A DNA stretch of 64,000 nucleotides from an uncultured Bacteroidales bacterium. GTDB taxonomy: Bacteria > Bacteroidota > Bacteroidia > Bacteroidales > Paludibacteraceae. The notes under the pieces are model-generated. The model was given only the letters and a program-made list of their open reading frames with translations. It did not search any database and was not told the DNA's origin. The stretch is from NCBI GenBank assembly GCA_902800215.1, contig CADCDS010000006.1, forward strand, positions 1 to 64,000, given 5' to 3'. The position numbers and the translations under genes were made by a program. The stretch's first letter is position 1. Every line of letters starts with the position of its first letter. Of this stretch, positions 18,246 through 27,424 are shown in pieces.

Positions 18246-20714
18246 ATGTACAATTTTTATAAGTTTATCCGGAAACACCGTATTTTCTTCTGGGGCGGCG
18301 TGTTTATATTGGTGGTAGCGTTGTCGATGTTAGCGGCGCGTTGCGGCTTTGAGGAGAACATTTTTAAGTTGCTACCTGAGACGGGAGATGAGTCCTTCCG
18401 CGTGACGTTCACGAATCTGAAGTTAAAAGACAAGATTTTCGTGCAAGTGGTTCCGACGGAAGAGGAGTCGGATCCGATGGAGCTGGCGGACGCGTTGGAG
18501 TTGTTTATGGACGGTGTGAACGAGGCGACGGCAGAGCGCAACACGGTGCTGTACACGTTATCTTACGTGGATCCGTTCTGGTTACTGGATTCGGTAGGCG
18601 GATATGTGGCGCAGCATATGCCGGCGTATCTGGATGTGGATGCAGCGATGTTGGATTCGTTATGTTCGGCGAAGCATATCCGTCATCAGTTAGCGAGTTA
18701 TCAGGATTTTCTAAGGACGGACATGGGTGATCTGGCATCCGGAATGGTGGGTCATGATCCCTGTGGTATTGCGTTGGGCACGGTACGGAAGATGCTGCCT
18801 GACGGGATGACGTTAGAGGAGTTGGTGCAAGGCGCGGAAGAGTCATCGCGTTACATGAACGGTTATCTGTTTGCACCGGACGGCCAGGCTTGTCTGGGCT
18901 TTATCACGCCGAATTTCGGAACGGACAACTCCCGTGAGGCGAGTCGGTTGGTAGCGACGATGAACGAGGTGAAGGCCAAGGTGAAGGAGCAGTATCCGAA
19001 TGTGGATGTGTTGTTTCACGGTTCGATTGTGATTGCCGGAGGAAACAGCAAGCAGATGCGGAGCGATATCTATATCACGGTAGGCATCGCGATGCTGATT
19101 ATCTTTATCTTGTTAGCATTATGTCTGAAACGGCCGTCGTATCTGATGATCACTATTGTGGCGCTGGTGTTCGGCGTGATCTTGGCGATGGCGGGTATTT
19201 ATATCATCCAGAACAGTATCTCGTTGATGAGTCTGGGTATAGGTTGCGTGGTGTTGGGTGTGGCATTCAGTTACGTGCTGCACGTGTTGATTCATTATTT
19301 GTACACGGGTAGTATCGAGATGACGCTGAAGGAGCAGACGAAGCCGGTGCTGGTAGGATCGTTAACGACGATCGGTGCGTTTGCGGGTCTGCTGTTCACC
19401 AATTCTCCGTTACTGAAGGACTTCGGATTGTTTGCGTTGTTTGTGATTGCCGGCACGACGTTTTTGAGTTTGCTTGTGGCGCCGCATCTGTTACCGCGTA
19501 AGTTCACACCGAACCGACGTGCGTTTGCGTTTTTGGAGAAGATGAACTCGTATCATATCGACCGGAACAAGCCGGTGGTTATTCTGACGATATTGTGGGT
19601 AGCGGTATGTATGGTTTTCTCGGGTAGGTACCAGTTTGACAACGATTTGCGTCATATTAGTTATCTGCATCCGGATTGCGTGTATTCGCAGAACCACTGG
19701 AACGAGTTGATGAACGAGGGTTATAACCAGCAGTACTATGCGTCGGTGGCGTCGAGTTACGATGAGGCGCTGGAGCAGTTACCGCGAATAGAGCGGACGG
19801 TGGACAGTCTGCGTGCGGAAGGTATTGTGGCACCGGGCGTGAACCGTTCGTTGCTGATGCCGTCGTTAGCAAAACAGCAGGCGCGGTTGGATGTATGGAA
19901 AGGATATTTCACGCCGGCGAAGCAGCAGGAGGTATGGCAGACGATTGAGAAAGAATGTCAGCGGATGGGTATTCCGCCGCGGATGTTCGAACCATTCAAG
20001 CGGATGATGGCGCATCCGGCAGAACCGGATCTGATGGTGGAGAGCGGTGTATTGCCGCCGGAGATTCTGGAGAATTTTGTGGAGGAGAAGAACGACCTGT
20101 ATCTGGTGTATTTCTCCGTGAAAGCGACGAAGGAGGACACGAAGGCGGTGAACGACTGTCTGACGGCGGTGGACGGCTGTATGCTGATGAATCCGTATTA
20201 TTACTGCAAGAACCTGATCGAGTTGATACGCGATGATTTCAATTTGATCATGTGGATCAGTTTGGGATTTGTGCTGCTGCTGTTGCTATGTACGTACCGG
20301 AATATATGGATTACGCTGATAGCGTTAGTGCCGATGGTGCTGTCGTGGTACACGGTTTTGGGCGCGATGGCGCTATTTGGCCAACCGTTTAACTTGGTGA
20401 ATATCATCGTGTCGTCGTTTGTGTTCGGTATCGGAGTGGATTACTCGGTATTTATCATGGAGGGGTTGTTGAAGGGTCATGAGAACAACCCGACGATGGT
20501 GTATAACAAGACAGCGATCACGATGTCGGCGGTGATCCTGGTGATCTGTATGTTTGTGTTGGGTTTTGCGATCCATCCGGCCGTTCAGAGTATCAGTTTT
20601 GCATCGTTGGTAGGAATGATCACGACGATCATGTTGTCGTACACGTTGGAGCCGATTTTGTTCCGGTTCTACATGAAATGTAAAAACAGAAAAAAGAAGG
20701 AGAATAAGAAATGA
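18246..20714 (+). CDS. MMPL/RND-superfamily predicted exporter
   Basis: An 822-residue membrane protein of the MMPL-like exporter class (COG4258 type). A helix at residues 13-30 is followed by a large extracytoplasmic domain (35-270), then a block of helices (about 275-420, IYITVGIAMLIIFILLALCL onward). A second helix plus large loop and a second block follow at about 665-815. Such exporters move lipids or lipid-linked products across the inner membrane and often pair with a LolA-like carrier, as here, where the next gene overlaps by 4 bp (ATGA). It is 58 bp downstream of the efflux channel with no promoter seen between. Substrate unknown. Confidence 0.85.
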   Translation: MYNFYKFIRKHRIFFWGGVFILVVALSMLAARCGFEENIFKLLPETGDESFRVTFTNLKLKDKIFVQVVPTEEESDPMELADALELFMDGVNEATAERNTVLYTLSYVDPFWLLDSVGGYVAQHMPAYLDVDAAMLDSLCSAKHIRHQLASYQDFLRTDMGDLASGMVGHDPCGIALGTVRKMLPDGMTLEELVQGAEESSRYMNGYLFAPDGQACLGFITPNFGTDNSREASRLVATMNEVKAKVKEQYPNVDVLFHGSIVIAGGNSKQMRSDIYITVGIAMLIIFILLALCLKRPSYLMITIVALVFGVILAMAGIYIIQNSISLMSLGIGCVVLGVAFSYVLHVLIHYLYTGSIEMTLKEQTKPVLVGSLTTIGAFAGLLFTNSPLLKDFGLFALFVIAGTTFLSLLVAPHLLPRKFTPNRRAFAFLEKMNSYHIDRNKPVVILTILWVAVCMVFSGRYQFDNDLRHISYLHPDCVYSQNHWNELMNEGYNQQYYASVASSYDEALEQLPRIERTVDSLRAEGIVAPGVNRSLLMPSLAKQQARLDVWKGYFTPAKQQEVWQTIEKECQRMGIPPRMFEPFKRMMAHPAEPDLMVESGVLPPEILENFVEEKNDLYLVYFSVKATKEDTKAVNDCLTAVDGCMLMNPYYYCKNLIELIRDDFNLIMWISLGFVLLLLLCTYRNIWITLIALVPMVLSWYTVLGAMALFGQPFNLVNIIVSSFVFGIGVDYSVFIMEGLLKGHENNPTMVYNKTAITMSAVILVICMFVLGFAIHPAVQSISFASLVGMITTIMLSYTLEPILFRFYMKCKNRKKKENKK

Positions 20715-21280
20715 AACGTATTTCAATGATGCTCATGGCTGTTGCCATGACAGGTGTTGTTTTTGCGCAGAATATCCCGGCAACTTTGCGTGCGTTGCAT
20801 CCGTCGGATGAGAAGGTGGAGTGCCAGTTTAAAGAGGAGCGAAAGAAAGCGAGTGTGAAAGAGACGGAGAAGCGTGAGGGTAAGATTGTGTACCAGGCGC
20901 CGGATGATCTGCGTATGGATTATACGCAGCCTGCAGGGGATTATATCCTGATTACTGCGGATAAGATGGAGCAGTGCAAGAACGGCAAGAAGCAGTCGGT
21001 TCGGGTGAAGAACAGCCGTTCGAACCGATATACGGTGTATCGGGCAACGTTGCTGAGTTGTATCGCCGGCGATATTGAGAATGCGGCCTTGCTGAATGAA
21101 GCGAAGTTCCGTTGTGAGCAGAAGGGAAACAAGTACCTGTGCACGATCACGGCGGAGGACGCAGGCGACAAGGAGCTGAAGGAGATTCAGTTGGAGTATG
21201 AAGTAGGGACAGGAAAGATTTTGATGATGAAGTTGACGGAAGGAAGCGGCAACACGGCTACGTTCCACGTGAGTTATTGA
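20711..21280 (+). CDS. LolA-like periplasmic lipid/lipoprotein carrier
   Basis: A 189-residue periplasmic protein with signal peptide MKRISMMLMAVAMTGVVFAQ. It has the LolA-type pattern: VECQFKEERK, GKIVYQAPDDLRMDYTQPAGD, a DKMEQCKNGKK turn, and a C-terminal LEYEVGTGKILMMKLTEGSGNTATF strand set. LolA-fold proteins carry lipidated cargo to the outer membrane. The start codon overlaps the exporter stop (ATGA), which argues for a functional pair handling one lipid-like substrate rather than general lipoprotein traffic. It is the last gene before the strong terminator at 21308. Confidence 0.82.
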   Translation: MKRISMMLMAVAMTGVVFAQNIPATLRALHPSDEKVECQFKEERKKASVKETEKREGKIVYQAPDDLRMDYTQPAGDYILITADKMEQCKNGKKQSVRVKNSRSNRYTVYRATLLSCIAGDIENAALLNEAKFRCEQKGNKYLCTITAEDAGDKELKEIQLEYEVGTGKILMMKLTEGSGNTATFHVSY

Positions 21281-21307
21281 GTAGAAAGAAAGGGAATAAA
21301 AGCAAAA

Positions 21308-21334
21308 AAGAGACCTATGCGGGTCTCTTTTTTG
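21308..21334. terminator. Bidirectional intrinsic terminator between lolA-like gene and tRNA-Phe
   Basis: Stem AAGAGACC (21308-21315) / GGTCTCTT (21322-21329) with a 6-nt loop. It is flanked by A-rich sequence on the left and a T-run on the right, so it can end the plus-strand run and also the minus-strand tRNA transcript. Confidence 0.9.
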
Positions 21335-21407
21335 TGGTGCCACCGAGAATCGAACTAGGGACACAAGGATTTTCAGTCCTTTGCTCTACCAACTGAGCTA
21401 TGGCACC
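21335..21407 (-). tRNA. tRNA-Phe (anticodon GAA)
   Basis: 73 nt read on the minus strand: acceptor GGTGCCA, D-arm GCTCAGTTGGTAGAGC, anticodon stem/loop GGACTGAAAATCC with GAA, T-arm with GTTCGATTC, acceptor TGGCACC and discriminator A. The 3' CCA is not encoded. It has its own promoter at 21440-21471 and terminator at 21308-21334. Confidence 0.96.
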
Positions 21408-21439
21408 ATGCAAATCGTCCTTTTGAACGAAAGCGGCTG

Positions 21440-21471
21440 CAAAATTACAACAATTTTTTGAATTGACCAAA
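21440..21471 (-). promoter_or_regulatory. Promoter of tRNA-Phe
   Basis: Read on the minus strand: TTTGGTCAATTC from the -33 box, a 20-nt spacing, then TAATTTTG. The -33 region and A-tract are nearly identical to the rpmH promoter at 37914-37945 and differ from the TTTGCATAT type used by most other genes here. Confidence 0.82.
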
Positions 21472-21486
21472 TTTTTTTGCATTTTT

Positions 21487-21518
21487 TTTGCATAAATGCG
21501 TATTTTTTTGTAATTTTG
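21487..21518 (+). promoter_or_regulatory. Promoter of trmO
   Basis: TTTG 21487-21490, 20 nt, TAATTTTG 21511-21518. An inverted repeat AATTTTG / CAAAATT (21512-21528, 3-nt loop) covers the expected transcription start. The start codon follows at 21538. Confidence 0.78.
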
Positions 21519-21537
21519 CGCCAAAATTGGTAGAAAG

Positions 21538-22197
21538 ATGACTTTAAAAGTGATTGCATATGCCCGAAACGGGCACACGGATAAGTTCGGTATTCCGCGA
21601 CAGAGCAGGGAGGAAAGTCCGATTGTGACGCGTATCGTTTTCGAACCGGAATACCGGGTTGCGGAGGCGCTGCGGGGGATCGAAGGATATAGCCATTTGT
21701 GGTTGATCTGGGGCTTTTCGGAGGTTCCTGAAGGCGATTGGAGTCCGACAGTGCGGCCACCGAGACTGGGAGGAAATAAAAGGATGGGTGTTTTTGCAAC
21801 GAGAAGTCCATTCCGACCGAATCCGTTGGGCTTGAGCAGTGTGAAGTTGGTGGGGATCGAGAATGGGGAGTTGATTGTGAGCGGTGCGGATGTGCTGGAT
21901 GGCACACCGATTTATGATATCAAGCCGTATTTGAGTTTTTCAGATAGTCATGAAGACGCGAAGAACGGTTTTGCGGAAGATAGTAAAGGTTATCGGTTAG
22001 AGGTGATCGGTGATAGGGATTCCGTTCCGGAATCTGTATGGCGCGATTTGGAGTATATTTTGAGTCAGGATCCTCGTCCGGGCTATCAGGATGATCCGGA
22101 TCGGGAGTATAAGATGGACTATGCCGGGTGGACGGTGACGTTTACGGTGAAAGTGCCAAATGTTTTTGTAAAAAAGATAGAAAAAACAGTCAAATAA
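21538..22197 (+). CDS. trmO: tRNA N6-threonylcarbamoyladenosine(37) methyltransferase (TrmO/TsaA family)
   Basis: A 219-residue SAM-dependent methyltransferase that adds N6-methyl to t6A37 of tRNA-Thr. The signature block VFATRSPFRPNPLGLSSVKL and the second motif GADVLDGTPIYDIKPYL are both present, as is the N-terminal GIPRQSR. The C-terminal half (residues 140-219) is the family's usual accessory extension containing DPRPGYQDDPDREYKMDYAGW. It lies next to tRNA-Phe but has its own promoter; the pairing is probably coincidental. Its stop codon lies inside the left arm of an inverted repeat reaching into the next promoter. Confidence 0.92.
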   Translation: MTLKVIAYARNGHTDKFGIPRQSREESPIVTRIVFEPEYRVAEALRGIEGYSHLWLIWGFSEVPEGDWSPTVRPPRLGGNKRMGVFATRSPFRPNPLGLSSVKLVGIENGELIVSGADVLDGTPIYDIKPYLSFSDSHEDAKNGFAEDSKGYRLEVIGDRDSVPESVWRDLEYILSQDPRPGYQDDPDREYKMDYAGWTVTFTVKVPNVFVKKIEKTVK

Positions 22198-22253
22198 CAC
22201 TTTTTTTTAGAAAAAACGCGCGTGCGCTTGCGTATGTAAAAAAAAAGTGTTAT
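22194..22253. repeat. Long inverted repeat spanning trmO stop and amylase promoter
   Basis: Left arm ATAACAC plus eight T (22194-22208); right arm A-tract plus GTGTTAT (22239-22253). The arms are 15 bp and perfectly complementary. The left arm contains the trmO stop, and the right arm overlaps the -7 box of the amylase operon promoter. Confidence 0.8.
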
Positions 22254-22258
22254 CTTTG
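22227..22258 (+). promoter_or_regulatory. Promoter of the alpha-glucan (GH13) operon
   Basis: CTTG 22227-22230, 20 nt, TATCTTTG 22251-22258; the start codon is at 22284. The -7 box lies in the right arm of the inverted repeat 22194-22253, a possible regulatory structure. Confidence 0.72.
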
Positions 22259-22283
22259 CAGTCGTTTTTAACAAAGTTAAACC

Positions 22284-23762
22284 ATGAAAAAAATTATTCT
22301 GACAGTTGTTACATTATTTTATCTCGCAGGCGCGGGTGTAGGGGCGCATGCTACGAATGCAGGTGTTCCGGCGGAGTGCGAGGACGTGATGTTGCAAGCT
22401 TTTTACTGGGATAGTTACAAGACGCAGAGTAGTACGGATTCCAAGTTTGGACGTACGAAATGGATTGATTTACTGAAAGATACCGCGGCTATTAATGCAA
22501 ATTTTGATGTGGTATGGTTTCCGCCGAGTGCCGGTCCGACGGGTTGCGGCGTGGGTTATTCTGCTCGTCAGTATAGCAGTCAAGAAAGCGATTGGGGATC
22601 CAAAGCCAAATTGCAGGAACTGATCACGGCATTGCATAAGGGCAATACGAAAGTGTTGGCGGATGTGGTATTGAACCACCGCGGAAACTACAACTCCTGG
22701 TGTAATTTCTATCAGGATAACTTTGGATCGTACGGAACGTATCAGTTGACGCAGCAACATATCTGTCGGAATGACGAGTGCTTTACCGATTCGAAATCCA
22801 GTTGCTATAACGCATCGTATTCGGACCGCGGAGCGAATGACACGGGCGATAACTTCGACGGCGCGCGTGACTTGGATCACACGAGCGAATATGTGCAGAA
22901 CTGGTCGAAGGCCTATACCCAATGGTTGATGGGTGAGATGAAGTACGACGGTTTTCGGTACGATATGACGTTAGGTTTCCACGGCCGGTATCTGAAGATG
23001 TACAACGAGGCGGCACAACCGTATATGTCGGTGTCGGAGTTATGGCATAGTATCGATCGTCAGAAACAACACCTGCAAGAGTGCGAATACAACACGATGG
23101 TGTTTGACTTCCAGATGAAATACTCGATGAAGGGTATTGTGGATGGTTCGTACGGTAAGCTGAATGCGAATAAGACGTTTGTGGGCTTGCGCAAGGAGGG
23201 CTTGTCGCGTTATTCGGTGACGTTTATTGATAACCATGATACGTTTGATCGCGGGAGCGCGTATGGCGACAACCAGTATACCAAGACTACTGATCTGACG
23301 ACTGCTACGAACAAGGATGTTGTTCTTCAGGCGAGTGCGTATATGCTGATGATGCCGGGTGTGCCGTGTGTGTTCTATCCGCATTGGGCAAGTTACAAGA
23401 GTGAGATTAATGAGTTGATCGCTGTGCGTAAGCGCGTGGGTATTCACAGTGAGTCTCAAGTGTTGGAAGAGGAAAGTGGTCAATATAAGTACCATGCTAC
23501 GATCCAAGGGCATCGCGGAAAGGTGATTGTGCGTGTAGGCAAGTACCGCAGCACAACGGTGCCTGAGGGTTTTGAACTGGCAGTAGAAGGCGGTGACAGA
23601 GGCCAATATACGGTGTATATCCGTATGGATGAGCAAGGTGTGGAACAGCCTACCTCCGACTCCTCCCTGAAGGGAAGAGGGGAAAAGTTCATGAAGGACG
23701 GGAAACTGTATATCCGCGTGAATGAAACAACATATGACATGTTAGGAAATAAAATACTATGA
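22284..23762 (+). CDS. Secreted GH13 alpha-amylase 1
   Basis: A 492-residue endo-acting alpha-glucan hydrolase exported by a signal peptide (VTLFYLAGAGVGAHA). All four GH13 conserved regions are present: DVVLNH; GFRYDMTLG (nucleophile Asp); SVSELW (acid/base Glu); FIDNHD (stabilising Asp). The catalytic (beta/alpha)8 barrel starts almost at the mature N-terminus (ECEDVMLQAFYWDSY), so unlike the next two amylases it lacks the N-terminal module. The end carries the short secretion tag (GKLYIRV...YDMLGNKIL) after a PTSDSSLKGRG linker. The stop overlaps the next start by 4 bp. First gene of the operon. Confidence 0.95.
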   Translation: MKKIILTVVTLFYLAGAGVGAHATNAGVPAECEDVMLQAFYWDSYKTQSSTDSKFGRTKWIDLLKDTAAINANFDVVWFPPSAGPTGCGVGYSARQYSSQESDWGSKAKLQELITALHKGNTKVLADVVLNHRGNYNSWCNFYQDNFGSYGTYQLTQQHICRNDECFTDSKSSCYNASYSDRGANDTGDNFDGARDLDHTSEYVQNWSKAYTQWLMGEMKYDGFRYDMTLGFHGRYLKMYNEAAQPYMSVSELWHSIDRQKQHLQECEYNTMVFDFQMKYSMKGIVDGSYGKLNANKTFVGLRKEGLSRYSVTFIDNHDTFDRGSAYGDNQYTKTTDLTTATNKDVVLQASAYMLMMPGVPCVFYPHWASYKSEINELIAVRKRVGIHSESQVLEEESGQYKYHATIQGHRGKVIVRVGKYRSTTVPEGFELAVEGGDRGQYTVYIRMDEQGVEQPTSDSSLKGRGEKFMKDGKLYIRVNETTYDMLGNKIL

Positions 23763-25552
23763 GAAAGCAAGTTTTAGTGTTGGCGCTGTTAGTGTGTGCG
23801 GCTTTGTCGTACGCCGGCAGTTACGGTATTTTAGTGAATGGTCAGATCTATTTCGCGGCGGAGTATCGCGGCAAGGACGGTATGACCGGTACGTATGACG
23901 AGTATCTGGCGCATGTAACGTTGACGAATGGAGATTCGTTCCAGTTATATGACGTGGACTATGATGCACGTTGGGCGGTGGATCTGGATACGTATTCGGA
24001 GAACGGTTTTACGAAGAGCGGTGACCATTATACGAGTTCGGTGACGGGTTGCTACGATTGCTACATCAAGTTAAAATACGGTGAGGATCAGCTTTATATA
24101 GGCAACGGCAGTGACTGCGGTAGTGGTATAGATATCGATGATATCTATCGCGGTGCGGTACCTCATGAGTGTGAGGCGGTGCTGATGCAGGCGTTTTACA
24201 ATGAGTCGTACAGTGCGACGGCGCCGGGTGTGAGTGAATACGGAGACACCAAATGGGCGACCTTGACACCGCAGGCCGCAGAGATCGGTGCGTATTTCGA
24301 TTATGTATGGTTACCGCCGAGTGCGAACGGTGACGGCATGGGTTATCACCCGAAGCAATACAGCAATCAGAATTCGAATTGGGGAACGCGTGCGGAGTTG
24401 GATGCCTTGATCAGCGCGTTGCATGATGCGGGTTCGAAGGTGGTAGCAGACGTTGTGATCAACCACTGCACGGGCTGGACGAGTTGGTGCGATTTTCCGA
24501 CGATGGATTTCGGAGAGTACGGTGTTTTTCATCCGGATGCCAGTTATATCTGTCAGGATGACGAGGTGAATAAGAATCCGGAAGCGGGTGACTGTTACGG
24601 TGCGGCAACGGGAAATATGGATGACGGTGAGAACTGGGATGGAGCACGTGACTGGAGCCATGATAATGTGTATGTGCAGGAGATGTTCGTCGCGTATCTG
24701 AAATGGATGCGTAATGAGATGCATTATGACGGATTCCGGTACGACAAGGGTGACGGTTTTAACAACTGGCATCACTGGCATTATAACTCGGAGGCACGAC
24801 CGGAGATTGCTTTTATGGAGTGTTACAAGGGCACGGACGATATCTGGTCGCGTATTGTAGGTGCCAACTATGACTTGCTGGCATTGGATTTTGACTTGAA
24901 ATGGCATGTTTTTAATTCGATAGCCGGTTGGGATTACAGTCGGGGTCGCGGTGATTGTATCATGAGTAGGGGCAACGGTCGTCATTCGGTGACGTTCATC
25001 GAGAGTCACGACTGGTTCTTGCGTCCGGATAACGAGAATGAGTTCGGAGGAAGAGGAAACTCGATGACGCCGGCGCTAAAGGCTCGTCTGATGCAGGCGA
25101 ATGCGTTGTTGCTGAGTATGCCGGGTGTGCCGTGTGTGTTCTATCCGCATTGGGCGAAATACAAAGCGGAGTTGAAGCCGATGATTGTGGCGCGTAAGTG
25201 GGCAGGAGTGCATAGCGAGAGTGAAGTGAAAGACGAGTACGCGACGAGTACGGGTTATCAGGCGACGGTGGTAGGTAAGCACGGATGGTTGATCTTGTGC
25301 CTGGGTGACAAAGCGAACCAGCAGGGTTTTGAAGGATATACGTTGGTGGCAAGTAACTACAGCACGATGGAGGGTCATAACGAGAGTTTTGAGATCTGGG
25401 TGAACAGTAACCAGCCGAGACCGACGACGGATGTCGAAGAGGTTACGGGTTACGGGTTACAGGTTACGGGTGAGAAGTTTATGAAAGACGGTAAGCTGTT
25501 TATCCGGGTAGGGGAGACGGTTTACGACATGATGGGTCAAATAATGAAATAA
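23759..25552 (+). CDS. Secreted GH13 alpha-amylase 2 with N-terminal binding module
   Basis: 597 residues. Signal peptide to about residue 19, then a roughly 105-residue beta-rich module (SYGILVNGQIYF to YIGNGSDCGSGID) shared with the next two gene products. The GH13 barrel starts at HECEAVLMQAFYNESY. Catalytic regions: DVVINH, GFRYDKGDG, AFMECYKG, FIESHD. The short C-terminal tag is present (GKLFIRVGETVYDMMGQIMK), preceded by VTGYGLQVTGEK, which is encoded by GGTTACGGGTTAC stutter repeats. Linked by ATGA overlap to amylase 1; 4 bp separate it from amylase 3. Confidence 0.94.
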   Translation: MRKQVLVLALLVCAALSYAGSYGILVNGQIYFAAEYRGKDGMTGTYDEYLAHVTLTNGDSFQLYDVDYDARWAVDLDTYSENGFTKSGDHYTSSVTGCYDCYIKLKYGEDQLYIGNGSDCGSGIDIDDIYRGAVPHECEAVLMQAFYNESYSATAPGVSEYGDTKWATLTPQAAEIGAYFDYVWLPPSANGDGMGYHPKQYSNQNSNWGTRAELDALISALHDAGSKVVADVVINHCTGWTSWCDFPTMDFGEYGVFHPDASYICQDDEVNKNPEAGDCYGAATGNMDDGENWDGARDWSHDNVYVQEMFVAYLKWMRNEMHYDGFRYDKGDGFNNWHHWHYNSEARPEIAFMECYKGTDDIWSRIVGANYDLLALDFDLKWHVFNSIAGWDYSRGRGDCIMSRGNGRHSVTFIESHDWFLRPDNENEFGGRGNSMTPALKARLMQANALLLSMPGVPCVFYPHWAKYKAELKPMIVARKWAGVHSESEVKDEYATSTGYQATVVGKHGWLILCLGDKANQQGFEGYTLVASNYSTMEGHNESFEIWVNSNQPRPTTDVEEVTGYGLQVTGEKFMKDGKLFIRVGETVYDMMGQIMK

Positions 25553-25556
25553 GGAT

Positions 25557-27395
25557 ATGAAGAAAAGAATCAGTATCATTTTGATGATGGTGTTGTGTGC
25601 GACGATGTCGTGGGCAGCCAGTTACGGAATCTTGGTAAACGGCAAGATGTATTACCAGGGAGCCAAGGTGGATGAGTTTGAAGGTTTCACGCAGTACCTG
25701 GCGAATGTGCAGGTGGTGAGCGGAGACAAGTTGCAGTTGTATGATTATGAGAATAAAGCCGGTTGGGCGGTGGATCTGAATACTTATTCGGAGTCAGGTT
25801 TTACGCGTGACGGCGATCATTACAATGCGACGGTAAGCGGTTGTTATGCCTTCTATATCAAGTTGAAGTATCAGGAGGATGAATTGTATATCGGTAACGG
25901 CAGCGATTGCGGTGCAGGAGTAGATATCTCCAGTGGAGAAGTTCCGGAACCGGTGTATGGCGGAGCTGTACCGGCGCAGTGTCCGGACGTGATGATTCAG
26001 GCATTCTACTGGAACAGTACATCCGGAACGGCATCAGAAGGAAACGGATACGGTCGTACAAAATGGGTGGATTTCCTGAATGGAACCAATGGATCTTCGG
26101 CAGAGGAGATCGGTCAGTGGTTCGACTTGGTGTGGTTGCCGTGTATGAGTGCCGGTGGTGGTTTGGGTTATCACCCGTATGACTACGGCAGTCTGGACAG
26201 TGACCGAGGCACGAAGCAGAAGTTGACGCAGTTGATTACGACGCTGCATCAAAACGGTGCGCGTGTGGTAGCGGATATCGTGATTAACCACGCTGATGCG
26301 AAGAGCGGATGGTGCGGCTATGCAAATGGATATAACTTCGGCTCATACGGAACGTTTGTTCCAGATGGCACGTATATCTGCAGCACGGACGAGGTGAATA
26401 CCTATGCACCGGAGACGGCATGCCGGGGTTTTGCGGTAGGTAATCCGGATGACGGATACGGAGATGAAGCGAACTATGCGGCATCCAGAGACTGGGACCA
26501 TACAAGTACGAAGGTGCGTGATATGTTCAAAGCGTATTTGAAATGGATGCGTAATGAAGTGAAAGTGGACGGATTCCGTTATGACTACTGCAAGGGATAC
26601 CATACCTCGCATATAAATGAGTATAACACGGCATCGCAACCGTATTTCAGTGTGATGGAGTATTGGGATGGAAACGTGAACGAGTTGATGTCCAGAATGA
26701 CGGAAGCAGGATGGAACACGGCAACGTTTGATTTCGCTATGAAATATACGGCGTTTAACCAAGGTATCGCGTCGGATTACTATCAGGGTCTGCGTGGTGC
26801 AGGTTTGTTAGGCGCAGGAAAGAGCCGTTATGCGGTGACGTTTATCGACAGTCACGATTCTTTCCAACGCGATAACGACAATGAGTTCTGTGGAAACGGT
26901 AATTCGATGGGTCTGTGTGCGGATAAGCTGATGCAGGCGCATGCGTATATGCTGTCGATGCCGGGTGTGCCGTGTGTGTTCTGGCCGCATTGGGTGACGT
27001 TCAAGGATAAAATCAAGCCGATGATTAACGCACGTTACAAGACAGGCGTGCATAGTGAGAGTGCTGTGAACGACGAGGCAGGTGACGGTTATTACAAGGC
27101 GACGATCACCGGTAAAAATGGCGAGATTCGTCTGTTGTTAGGTCCTAATTCGGGTTATAACAGCACACCGAGTGGTTACACGCTGGCCGTGAAGGGCACC
27201 AACTACGGTGTGTATTATAAGATGACCAGCGCACGTGGAGACAAGGATACCGAGCGTACGGACAGAACGCAAGGTGTTGAAGAGGTTACGGATAACGGGT
27301 TACAGGTTACGGGTGAGAAGTTCATAGAGAACGGCAAACTCTATATCCGTTGCGGTGAGCAGGTATATGACGTGATGGGTCGTATTGTGAAATAA
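25557..27395 (+). CDS. Secreted GH13 alpha-amylase 3 with N-terminal binding module
   Basis: 612 residues: signal peptide ending SWAASYG, the shared module (YGILVNGKMYYQG to YIGNGSDCGAGVDIS), and a GH13 barrel from QCPDVMIQAFYWNST. Catalytic regions are DIVINH, GFRYDYCKGY, SVMEYWDG and FIDSHD. The tag GKLYIRCGEQVYDVMGRIVK ends the protein, again preceded by VTDNGLQVTGEK from stutter repeats. It is close to amylase 2 in both layout and wording, indicating tandem duplication followed by divergence. Probably acts on starch or glycogen outside the cell. Confidence 0.94.
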   Translation: MKKRISIILMMVLCATMSWAASYGILVNGKMYYQGAKVDEFEGFTQYLANVQVVSGDKLQLYDYENKAGWAVDLNTYSESGFTRDGDHYNATVSGCYAFYIKLKYQEDELYIGNGSDCGAGVDISSGEVPEPVYGGAVPAQCPDVMIQAFYWNSTSGTASEGNGYGRTKWVDFLNGTNGSSAEEIGQWFDLVWLPCMSAGGGLGYHPYDYGSLDSDRGTKQKLTQLITTLHQNGARVVADIVINHADAKSGWCGYANGYNFGSYGTFVPDGTYICSTDEVNTYAPETACRGFAVGNPDDGYGDEANYAASRDWDHTSTKVRDMFKAYLKWMRNEVKVDGFRYDYCKGYHTSHINEYNTASQPYFSVMEYWDGNVNELMSRMTEAGWNTATFDFAMKYTAFNQGIASDYYQGLRGAGLLGAGKSRYAVTFIDSHDSFQRDNDNEFCGNGNSMGLCADKLMQAHAYMLSMPGVPCVFWPHWVTFKDKIKPMINARYKTGVHSESAVNDEAGDGYYKATITGKNGEIRLLLGPNSGYNSTPSGYTLAVKGTNYGVYYKMTSARGDKDTERTDRTQGVEEVTDNGLQVTGEKFIENGKLYIRCGEQVYDVMGRIVK

Positions 27396-27424
27396 ATGTT
27401 AAACTAACTATACAGATTAATACA

